From NCBI GenBank assembly GCA_012295275.1, contig CM022665.1:35159522-35223521 (forward strand): DNA of 64,000 nucleotides, given 5' to 3'. This DNA is from Chrysomallon squamiferum. Its lineage: Eukaryota > Mollusca > Gastropoda > Neomphalida > Peltospiridae. Made by a program: the position numbers and the translations under genes. Shown piece after piece: positions 1 to 11,134 of this stretch (positions are counted from its first letter, which is position 1; each line of letters begins with the position of its first letter). Under the pieces are notes generated by a model that was not told the origin of the DNA, ran no database searches, and worked only from the letters and a program-made list of their open reading frames with translations.

Positions 1-706
1 GAACATTAATTAAATATCATTCTTGAGCCCCAAAATGGAAGCTTTGATTCCAATACAGGAGATGAAAAGGCATTGCCAGTTAGCTCTGTTGTCAGAGTCA
101 GCAATCAGAGGTATGGTGAATGAAAATATCAGGTGTAAATCCTATGTTACAGGGCAGTTCATGGCAAAAACCATGTGATATGGATGAAGCTGACCAAACT
201 CAAATACCCTGAGGAACCCAGCAATCTGGTGTTTTTCTCAGATGAAAAAAAGTGAACAGAATGTATATGATCCACTGTTATGCACATCTGTAATGATATG
301 TGGAGTTGTGAGCAATCAGGGCCACACCATGTCTCCCTTTTTTTTTGCTGTGGCACCTCATAATCAATGCTGCCATCTATATTAGGATACTGTTGATAGC
401 TTGAAGGGGCAAGACTATGGTCCCTCTTGCACAGATTATGCAACATATGAATGGCTGTCCAAAACTTTTAATGATCATATTACTGCTGACATTTGGCTTC
501 TTAGTTTTCCTGAATTAAACTCTCTGAAATACTATTTTTTGGATCATTGAGAAGGAGACAAGCATACTCACAATAACAAGGATTCACTTTAGGCCACTTT
601 CAGGGAAATTATGGCCAACATGAATAAAGAACACCTGATCAACACACGTAATCGTTTCAGAAGCCACAGAGATGCCATAACTGAGCCTGATGCTGATTTT
701 ATTTAA
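1..706 (+). pseudogene. Decayed mariner-type transposase remnant
   Basis: A Tc1/mariner-superfamily transposase C-terminal half, broken by stops and frameshifts. Recognisable pieces in order are a PEEPSNLVFFSDEK stretch near 209-250 carrying the first catalytic Asp, a GQDYGP block near 400-415 matching the second catalytic Asp of the usual QDxAP motif, and EWLSKTFNDHIT from 449. In the usual SPDLNP block the Asp is replaced by Glu (FPELNS). The last part reads MANMNKEHLI, then RFRSH, and ends at TAA 704-706. In-frame stops occur after the FSDEK block, after YYFLDH and before ATFRE, so no working enzyme can be made. The 5' part and left inverted repeat lie before the window. It is a dead genomic copy of a cut-and-paste transposon. 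Confidence 0.8.
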
Positions 707-943
707 TAAACTTAAGCTTTGTGTATGTAAGACAAGTATCAAATTCTGTAAAAATTCACTGTTTTTTCTTCTAAATATTTTATGTTTTCATCAAATTAAC
801 ATTTTTCTCAAATACCTGATGCATCCTTCATGTGCATGTGTGTGTGTGTGTGTGTGTAATTATATGCATTAATATAAAAATAAAATAAACAAGGACCCAC
901 ATGCACATACAGAAATATGCCCACACTCACACCCTCACACAGT

Positions 944-1020
944 CATACAAAGTTAAATACAACAAAAAGATATTTCTATTTATATATGTGTGTATGATTT
1001 TGTATATTTAACTTTGTATG
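944..1020. repeat. Short inverted repeat (hairpin), 16-bp perfect arms
   Basis: The arms at 944-959 (CATACAAAGTTAAATA) and 1005-1020 (its exact reverse complement) are separated by 45 nt. Pairing continues imperfectly outward, with CACACTCACAC on the left opposite GAGAGTGTGTG on the right. It looks like a small foldback or MITE-like repeat; no target-site duplication was recognised. Confidence 0.6.
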
Positions 1021-1509
1021 TTTGTGCATGAGAGTGTGTGTTTATTTTTTGTTTTTATTTTTATATTTTTTTTATATTTTTTTATATTAATGCTTATAGT
1101 AATATTTTAAACTTACTTCACTGAGAAAGCTGTTAATATTATACAGTATTATTATATTATTTGGAGTGCATGTTCTGGTGATGGTTCATTTTTTTATGTT
1201 TCCATCAAAAAGCAGTTCATGCATGCCTGTCATGAACTTATCCTCTACCTTTACCAGATAATTCTGTCCCTTATAGAGAGAGATATTATCATAGCCTTGT
1301 ATATTTGTCCACATATCTGGTTATTTCAAGAGTGGTATTGAACCCATGTCCAATTTGAACACATATCTAGCTTTGTGTGTAGAAATTTTCATCAAGCAAG
1401 CCTTAATTTAATTCATTTGCTTAGATCAATAGATGTCAGAGTAGATTACATCCAGGGTTTATCTGAAGTGATTTCCACAATATCAGTCATCAAGAACTGT
1501 GATTAATTA

Positions 1510-1830
1510 CTTTGTATAACATGAAGAAAATATCTCATTCTCTGTACCATGGACTGCTATGGTTTATAGGCTCCATTAGTGCTAATAACCACAAAGTTGT
1601 CTAAGTTTATCTTTGTCTCACCAATTTTGTGATGTCATTTGATGTTTTTGAACTGAAAAATGAACATTTATTTTGTATGGTATAAATAAACATCTATCAT
1701 TCTCTGTACTAATGATGGCTCTATCAATATTAATAACAACAAAGTTTTATAAAAGCTGTCTCTTCCTGACCCATTTGTGGCATCATTGGGTATATTAGAA
1801 ACACAAGGATAAAAGGAATGTAAATGTACT
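1510..1830. repeat. Diverged tandem duplication, about 161 bp per unit
   Basis: CATTCTCTGTAC recurs at 1536 and 1698, and a block ending in TTTGTG followed by a CATTTG/CATTGG motif recurs near 1621 and 1781. Both pairs are offset by 160 to 162 bp, so this is one old local duplication with many substitutions. No coding content is seen. Confidence 0.55.
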
Positions 1831-3273
1831 TTGGGATTGTGACCTCCTTAAACCAACTGTGATGAACTTTATGACTCATGCTTTAAAAAAAAAGATGATA
1901 GATCTCTTGTTTGTGAGGACCTAAGAGTTACTGTAATATATCAAACTGTGATGATACACAAAACACACTATTTTTTATTATGTATACTTATAAAATGTAT
2001 TTCTATTTTGTTCAGAATACATGTTTAATATGTGGGTGTTACAGTATTTTTTGCCCTCAGGAAATATATTATGAATAATATATAAAATAGGTAATCATTT
2101 TCAACACAATTATTTGTGATCTAATAGTGTTTACATTGTTTTTTTATCTGTGTTTGAAAATGAAGTTATCACTGAATACAGTACAACATAATTATTATTA
2201 TATATGAATTATTTAAACATAATTTATATGTGAATTTATGCATGAATTAAATAAACATAACCTTTCATGTATATTTGGTTCAAATTTAAGTTATATTTGA
2301 ATTTAATGAACATAATCTTTAATATATTAGTTTCTGAATATGTATTTACATTTGAATTATAAACCAGCATCATCAGTCATGTCTGATAATGAAGTCTAAT
2401 AGATCTAAAAAAAAAAAGACTGTTTTGTTTTCGACATAGAAGGTTTCTGTTTAATAAGATCATAAACAAAATAATTATTCTTGTTTTTCTTTCTTTTTAT
2501 GATAATGACCATAGAGAAAGCATTTGTGTATTATATGTTTTTGTACTTTTATTCAGCTTCCTTTAATAAACTGTATTTATTTTGTCTCTAATTGCTGGAC
2601 ATGTGTTTTAAATCTCACATTCCTCATGTCTACTTAACTATAAGACATTGCTTTGTTAAATAAACACGGTTTTCTTCATTACAGTGTGGATACTAGTTTA
2701 AAAAGAATATTTATTTTTCCTGTAAGTGTATGTAGAAAGAGCTTTTAATACCTTTGCTTAGATAAGTGTTTATTTTGAAACTAACACTTTCATAAAATAG
2801 CCACTCTAAGGTAGGCAGTGTTAAAATCTCTATTTCACATACAACTAATTTAAAGAAGGATTAGACCATAACACTGTTTCCTAACAAACAGTAATATTAC
2901 AGTAATTAATTATTCTCAGAAAGGGAGTATATAATTTTTAGTTTGCTTCCATACTGTAAGTGTTATAGAAGGATATATGTGCATTTTGTATATATATATT
3001 TTAATATATATAAAAATCTTAATGTATGTTTGTCATGGACAAAAAAAATTGGATCTATTTTACTGGTTCAAATTATGTAACTCAAAATATTGTTTCTGTT
3101 AAACAAAGGTAAAAAAAGTTTGAAAAAACTTCTATGCTGTTTTATTTTTTATATCACAGATATGGTTTTTCTAATTATTTGTATTTCTTTCTGTTTGTGT
3201 ATGTGTGTTTGTGTTACATGCACACAGAGAGATACCAATTTTTTTATATATTTTATTGTTATTTATTTATTGA

Positions 3274-3277
<4 letters not shown>

Positions 3278-3328
<51 letters not shown>

Positions 3329-3329
3329 T
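3278..3329. repeat. (ATT)n microsatellite
   Basis: About 17 uninterrupted ATT triplets, seen directly. Open frames across it are artefacts of the repeat. Confidence 0.95.
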
Positions 3330-3747
3330 AAATTTGTATCAAATCACTGATGGGTTTAAAACAATGTCACAATTTTTTTTCTATGATAATGTTTTTAACA
3401 AAATTCTGATCTCAGGGAAGCACTTAATGCAGACACTATTTTTTATTTTTCAACTAACATTTTTTTTTGTCTTTTGACATATTTACTGCAATTACCAAAA
3501 TCACTAATTACATACAACTAGTCTTGGCTGATATGAGTTGTACTGCATTTATTCAGTTTCAGCAGTAGGATGTGTACTCTGACTTTTCACATTCTCAGTG
3601 AGAGATTTTCATTAATGTAAATACAAATGGAATGGCTTGTGATGGTTAAAAAAAACTTGGAAATGCACTTATATCCTTAATGTTAGATTCTCTTGAGACC
3701 TGTTCATTGTGTAATGAATCATGAATCAAAAGGCTTCAAGTATAACA

Positions 3748-4049
3748 TTTTATTTAGTGACTGAAGATATTGAAATTATAATCCAGTACTATAATTTCTG
3801 TTAGATTTTTTTATCTTGGACTGCTATATGAAGGTTTTATTCAGAACTTGATCCTGGATTGCTATTCCAGTACCTGATTTTATGTAGGCTTCTTACTGGA
3901 TTTGTATCCAAACCTAAATTTTATTTAGAAATGTACCAAGGATTTTTTGTTTCCATCTAGGTTTTATCTAGAGATTAATACCGAAATTCTATTTCAGTAC
4001 TAAATTTTATCCAGAATTTAATACTGGATTCCAAATTTAAATTCCAGAC
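3748..4049. repeat. Degenerate minisatellite, about 43-bp period, about 7 units
   Basis: The marker TTTTAT at the start of units falls at 3748, 3835, 3878, 3919, 3962 and 4005 (spacings of 43, 41, 43 and 43 after one double step of 87, whose middle unit lost the marker). Most units also carry a TAC(T/C)GGATT-like centre and a TTCCAG-like end. The units are heavily diverged, so the array is old. Confidence 0.75.
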
Positions 4050-5183
4050 ACTGTTGTTGTTTTTTTTGTTGTTTTTTTGCTGTTGTTATTTTTCATCTTG
4101 TAACTGGAAATTCTTCTTCCAGAACATGGCATTTTTTAGATTAGACATATTGGAAAGAATAATTACACCTTATAAAATATAGAAATAAAAATAACTTGAA
4201 ATGTTTTTTTTCTCACTAAAATGGCATTTAAAAAAAGCCAGCAGCATTTGATGAAGAATAAAAAAAAGAATTAAAGCCCATTAAACTGGCATTTGGCATT
4301 TATGATTAATTTCCTTGTATCTTTTCGATGCTTTAGATTCTTTAATAATAATTTTAAAATGCATGTTGCATCAATTAAAAGAAACATTTAATAAATTACA
4401 CAGTGTATTAGTTCATTCAGTTTGCTATTTGAGATATACATTTTCCCCACTGAAGATTTAAGCTTTCTGTCTTTTGAAAGCAATCATGGATTTATCCACA
4501 GCAGTCTAAGTGAGTTGGAAGATAGGTCCTACAACAACAATCCCAGAACCAGTGATGTTTGTAATAATATGTATGTATGTATGTATAAGTGTTATAATAA
4601 TTATGCCAGTGTTTGAACATTTTACAGATGTGTACATAATCTTGTCTTTAGAAATCCTTTCACAAATTGGGTATTTAAATGTTATTTATTTAATTTCCTT
4701 TAAAAGATTGTTTTGTATTAGAGAAACTGGAAAATTCAACTGAATACACTGTTATATGCAGGCATGGATGTAAATACAAATAATTTGTAAAAGATGAAAG
4801 AGGAAAATAAAGAATATGCAAAAATATTATTTTTATTATTTTTAAAACAGTAAAATAAATAAATAAGTTGTAGTATCAGGAGTTAGATGTGGATCCTGGA
4901 TATCAGTAAAAGGTGCAGCTGTTTGAATTACTATGTAGTAGCAGTTGTAACTTTAGTAGTAACTAATAAACTAAAGGAAATGGTTGTAGTAGAACAGAAG
5001 CAGTAGTATCTGTTTTTGCTATGGTAGCAATAATACTAGTAATAACAGATGAAAGAAGAGGAGGTTGAGAGCAGAGAAGAAGAACAAAATTCATTAATAA
5101 AAGAAACATTAAACAAGAACTTCATTATAATTTTTTTTTTTTTTTTTTTCAGTGAATATTAATATTATATGTTTCTTTTTCAG

Positions 5184-5272
5184 GACATCATTGTTCAGGA
5201 AGTGGATGAAGGTCAGCCATGTTTGTCATGTGAAATTGACAAATGTCCAGGATTTGTCTTTCATGCTTGGAG
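5184..5272 (+). CDS. Lmpt: Limpet exon a: Cys-rich testin-like N-terminus
   Basis: Follows a strong acceptor (TTTCTTTTTCAG) and ends AG|GTGAGT, phase 2. It encodes a segment including GQPCLSCEIDKCPGF and FHAW, closely matching the PCLKC...CEGFELHFWR segment of testin. An in-frame ATG at 5169 lies inside the polypyrimidine tract and would give MFLFQ before the exon. A spliced upstream exon is more likely, but this start cannot be excluded. No upstream coding exon was recognised in the window. Confidence 0.85.
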
Positions 5273-8200
5273 GTGAGTTGTTTAATACTTCATTTATCTA
5301 TCTGTATGAAAAACATATATTTCATCATGGTGAATTGATATTTAAAATAAAAATGTGTAATAATGTTATAATTAAATTAGAAAATATGATATTTTGAGTG
5401 GAGTATTCAAATTGTAAGTCTGATTTTTCACATTAGTTTTCCAATTTAATATCTGAAGTAAATTAATAATTCTTAAACACATTGTTCATAATAAAGTGCA
5501 ACTTATATGATCATTGAATAATAAACATTTCAGCTGATATTTTAGAAATATAATGATTTTATCAGAAAAAGTTGTCATAAAACCATGGAGTATAAAAATT
5601 TAAATTTGTGTATTACACATTTTATCATATATTTCATGTATATAGATTTAAATTGATATATCATATATTTGTTTATTTATTTGTTTGCTTAAATTGATGT
5701 ATTACATGTTATATATTTCATATATGATATCTGAAATACATTACTGATATTCAAGTCCACAAGTTGATTTTTTTAGCTGAGATCTTTAGATTACCATCAG
5801 CTTGTAATACAGTGTTGGCAAGTGGAGCAAAGTTCTTTTTAACAGATTTCAAAAGAAGTGAAAAATGAAAAAGAAAAATCATAGATTTCTGCCTTTTTTT
5901 ATTGACAAGTGAAATGACCAGATTCTCCATCTGCAAGATCTGACATTTCAGATGTAATGTTTTACTGAAGATTTACCGATGTCTGTCATTAATAAGGAAA
6001 AGGAATCAATCTTTTATGACCATATCTTTATTTCATTTGCCTTGCCATGTGGCCCATGCAGAGCATGAAAATGAGCTAGGAAAGAGTTAGAATAATTAGT
6101 TAGTGCTCATTCAGGCAGTAAAACAGAGTTAGTGTATGTTGTTTTCATTGTAATTGTCTTCTAACTGATACTACCCAGCCAGTATGGATTTTACTAAGAA
6201 GCTGTTAATATTACCAGTTCTGTTAGGTGGAATGTTCACATCTGTACCCACTTGTTATTGCAGCCCACTGCACTAGTGGTCATTAGTTTCATTATCTTCA
6301 GGTTTAAACCCACAGCAGTGCTAGAAAGATTTTTATCATTATTTATTTATTTATTTTATTAGTATAATTTTTTTTTTCTTTTCTTTTCTTTCTGTATCTA
6401 TATACAACAATATACTATTCCTGAATAAACATACACAGTCATATAACAATAAGTTTAAATTTAAGCATGAAAAATTTAAATTATGGATATCATAATGGAT
6501 GTATAAAAATGCAATGCAGTACACCATATATTCTGTTACAATTCAATGTACTGTGGCCATTAAAGTGGTCATTATAAATATGTACAGGAGAAGTCACTAT
6601 CAGTGAAGCAATTACTAAAGAAACACAAGAAGTTAAAATTTAAATCAGGTTTAAAAACTTAGTTCATGGTCAGTTTTGAATTGTTTCAGAAGCACCTGTG
6701 CTAACTGCAAGTGCCCAAGAGAGATGCATGACATTTACAATGAGAACTTTGTCAATGTAAGAGATAGGCTGGGCTGGAAAAGACAAGATGATCCAAATCT
6801 CCAGGTGTCAAAGGAAAAGACACTGAGGGAAGGTTATACCTGGGTTCCACCTGGGTTATCTCATGAAAAGGTGAGACTATTCTTAAAACAATTAATTCTG
6901 GAAATACCTGGAAACAAAATGGTTATTCAGTATCAGCCATGCATTTTCTTCTATAATGATGATATGGAAATGGGAAATATAACAACTGCACTTAATCTTC
7001 AATTTGTTTTTCAAGAATATAAATCATTCACAGGAGAAATAAAATATGCTTTGGAACCTATAACTTAATTGTTTCCGCAACTGTAAATTTATATCCTTAT
7101 TATAACTATAATTGTACTTGATTTATTAAACTAACAACTTATGTTTAGCATTAACTGTGACTACTGTTATTTTTATATTTATTTCCAAAATTACTTGTAG
7201 CAAGTCTTTGATGAAAAGGTCTCTTGACATTTACATTTACATGCAAAACTAAAGCCACACCTTTTTATGAATATTGATTCAGATGTATATTTAAAATAAA
7301 AGGTAAAATTTGTTTTCAGACTCCTAGTTTGAGAATTTAAGAAAGAGTACTTAATAGAATGTGAAAATTATTTACAATTACTTTTTTTTCTCATTATTTT
7401 GAATTAGAGTAATAGAGTAATGATATTCACGTTTTCTTAGCCTGAAAATTTATGAGTAGAGATAGTTTTGTTTTTTTATTGATAATTCACATGTATGAAA
7501 TGATTTATTTCCATGTTGTTTTTTTTTCTTTTTTCTTTTTTCTTTTTTTATTGTTTTCTTTACCTTAAATATTTCAATTATTTATGAGTATAGATTGCAA
7601 ATGTTCTTTCATTGATAATTTACACATGCAAAAATATTTCACTTGTTTCAGATTGAAGAATATATGGATCAGCTCCCAAACCACAAAGTGCCTAAAATTG
7701 GATCACCTGGGGACAAATATAGAGATATGCAAATTATTTACCAACTGCCCAAACAAGATTTGTCTGAGAACTACAACAAAAGCTTGCTGGATGAAACTGA
7801 AATAAGTGAATTCAAAATATTCAAAGAATTACGAGACCAGATTTCCATGGATATCGGATATGTGAAAGAATCAGAAGTTCTCACAGTTGAGTTTCATTTA
7901 GTTTTGGATTTTCATTTTATAAAAACAAAAATAATAAAAAAAAATAAAAAAATAATAATAATTGACTTTTTGACATTTTCATTGATATGTTGATGAATAA
8001 TGGGCATGGTCCATTGTTTGCAGCCCTGCAAAGCATAAGTACTTTTTTCCTGTGTTTTGTTTTTAATAATATGATCATTCAAAAATAACATTTATATGTT
8101 TTACATTACTGCTTAATAAGCAATAAAAGAAAATCATGGGTATGACCAAAGATTTAAAAAGTTGGTTAATAAAATCCTATATATATTTTGTTTAATCCCA

Positions 8201-8978
8201 AATGATTTTCATTTGTTTCTAGATAACAGTTTTTAATTGTAACAGAAAGATATAACATGTATATAACAAATCAAGAAAAAAGAGCTTGGAGCTTTCCACT
8301 TTTTCTTTCTTTCTTGTATTATTGTAATACTTTACACTGAAATGTAATTAAACCTGATATTCAGGTAACACAACATTGCTGATGATATATTTACCGATGA
8401 TTTATGTAAAGAAACATAACTGAGTAATTCCATGAAATAGTCACATCTATTAGTTTATAAAAAACAGAGAATAAATATGTTTTATTGTTACAATACATTC
8501 CAAAGTCATCCAGAAGCAAATAGTTCACACAGATTGAGTAACCAGTATTTCTGTTTAAGCCTGTGTTGTGTAAATACAAATAACCCAATACTAAAAGTCA
8601 TTTTCATCATCTTACAGCTTATAAAGAAATCATATGAAAATTTGTTCCTTTTTTTAATAAGGAAAATTTTTTGTTTAATAAAAGTAAATTCACAGTATCT
8701 TCAGATTTAAATATATATTAAATCTAAATAGAAAGTTATTTATTCTTGGATATTCAAGAAAACTCCAGAAAGCAGTTGAACATTATTTGTTTTTAGTTTT
8801 TTAAATAAACTTTAATTGTTAACATTTTAAAAATGATTATATTTGCTGTTCTTAGAGAAAAATAATTCCTGAAAAAAAAAAACCCATCAAAATTAAACTA
8901 ATGTTTTAATGTTTAAATTATTATTATTATTATTTTAATTCCTGTTCCTATCAGAACTTATACTGATATTATTATTAA

Positions 8979-9047
<69 letters not shown>

Positions 9048-11096
9048 TACTACTACTACTACTACTACTACTATTTCAGTATTATTAGTAACATTATATT
9101 TCAGACCTGTTACAACTGCAAAGGAGAAATAGAAGATGGTGAGCTGGCTGTGTTTGCTCCCAAGGCTGGTCAAGACATCTGCTGGCACCCTGCATGCTTT
9201 GTGTGTGAGATCTGTGATGAACTGTTGGTGGATCTGGTATACTGTGTCCACTCCAAACACTTATACTGTGAGAGACATTATGCTGAGCTCATCAGACCAC
9301 GTTGTCCATCATGTGACGAGGTATGTGTTGTAACAGCACTAAATAGTAACAATTAATAAAGTGAAACTGTGATGAGGTTGGTGTTATAGCAATATATATT
9401 GTAACAATACAATTAATAAACATATGCCCGTTGTGTGATGAGATAGCTGACATAGCAAGACAGATATGTAGTATAATTAATAAAGTGCCACGTGACAACA
9501 TAAATATCATACCAACACAGATAACTGTTTAAACCAGTAAATAAAATACAGGTGTCAAAGAAGTAGATGTTATAGCAATCTAGATAGCTGTGTTATACAG
9601 GTAATAAAATAAAGGGGTCTGTGAAAAGGTAGATTTTACACCAACACAAATAGGAACATTTTTCAATTAATAAAATACAGTTATCCATTGTGGTGTGTGT
9701 GTGTGTGTCTATGCAGTATGTACCTGTGCATGTGCAAACATGCCTTTCCATTGATTTTTCTATATATCTAGAAAGTGAAGATGGTTAAAAGAGAGTGAGA
9801 GAGGTTTAGATTTTAATATTAGTAAACTAATAAGACTTTAAACTTAATCTAAACACAATACAGTCTCATTAAACAAACATCCCTTTCTTTTTTCACATCT
9901 TCAGTACCCCAAATAGTATCTTAAATGTACCACATGTCTGAGACAAAATGATTTTACATTAGTTCTTTTGCATTTGTAAATTTTGGAAAATGGTAACAAA
10001 ACAGATAACCATTGGTGAAAGCTTTACAAAATCCAGCTGGAAGCTTTTAATGGATTGGCTGATATTGACTGGGCAGCTGCCAGAATTTCAAGGTTAAATA
10101 CAGTAACATTTACAAAGTCATCTCTTTTTTATTTATTTATTTATTTTCTTTTTTAATTATTTTTCTTTTAAATTTTGGGATTTTTTAAATTATTTTTTTA
10201 ATGTTCTTTGAATACATATATCAAGAGGTTAGATACTGAAAGATTTTAAGAACGGTGTTTTAATTTTAATTTTAAAAAATTATCTGTGGTAATGATTATT
10301 AAAAATATGACAATGATGTGTTTTATCTTATTTGAATAGTAACTAATTATTTGGTGCTTAAAACAGAAACAAAAAATATTTGACTAAATTATATTATTCT
10401 AGGCTAAATACTAAAAAACATATGTTCAGGTTATGATATGTAGCATAAATCCTAAAATTACTGTGTTTACAATATACTCAAATTATCATATCTGCAATAA
10501 ATTCTCAAATTACTGTTTGTAGATATAAACTCTCTAATTGTCTTATCTGCAATAAATTCAAATTATCATAACTTGGGCATAATAAACTCTTTTTTATATT
10601 TAGCCTTTGATATCTCAAGTCAGTTGTAATGGCTTTTTGAATATGTAGCCTACATTTAAACGTACAGAGAAAAAAAATCACTGAGATTAGCATCAGTAAA
10701 TATATCTAATGAATATAAACCAATGCTTAAAAATCACTAAAGTGGAGAATTATTTTCCATTTATATACTTTCGTTAATAAACTTTTTAAAATTATCTGTG
10801 TTTTTTCAATTTTAGGTAATCTTTGTAATACGGTGTATTAATTTCTTCCTTTTCTGAATGTATCATTTTCATAGCATTTACATGCTAAACTTGTATTCAG
10901 AATTCAAGGGCTTTTCTAAATCCAGTACATTATATATTTCCTATTCCAACCAGGGCACAGGTTTATGATGTATACCATTTTATAAAAAAAAAAAAAAAAA
11001 AAAATTTTTTTTAAAAAAGGAACAAGAAACAATGTGAGATTGAAGATTTTATTATTTTCCTGAAGGTAAAAATTTAATTCTTTTCTTTCTTTTTTC

Positions 11097-11134
<38 letters not shown>

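Larger units (their letters stand above)
707..5183. other. Non-coding AT-rich stretch upstream of first recognised Limpet exon
   Basis: No exon could be supported here. The stretch is either an intron between an unseen 5' exon and the first recognised Limpet exon or the 5' flank of that gene. It contains a short inverted repeat, a 160-bp diverged duplication, an ATT microsatellite and a seven-unit 43-bp minisatellite, listed separately. T-rich and A-rich runs dominate the rest. Confidence 0.6.

Noticed and set aside
690-872. ORF of 60 codons directly after the mariner remnant
   Set aside because: It runs through AT-rich sequence and a TG repeat giving CVCVCV; no family resemblance, so it is treated as chance.
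6255-6325. Possible tRNA-type promoter boxes in a Limpet intron
   Set aside because: GGTTTAAACCC resembles a B box, but no matching A box was found at the right distance.
8958-9260. Minus-strand ORF with long Ile and Val runs
   Set aside because: It is the reverse reading of the ATT/ACT repeat and the LIM1 exon.
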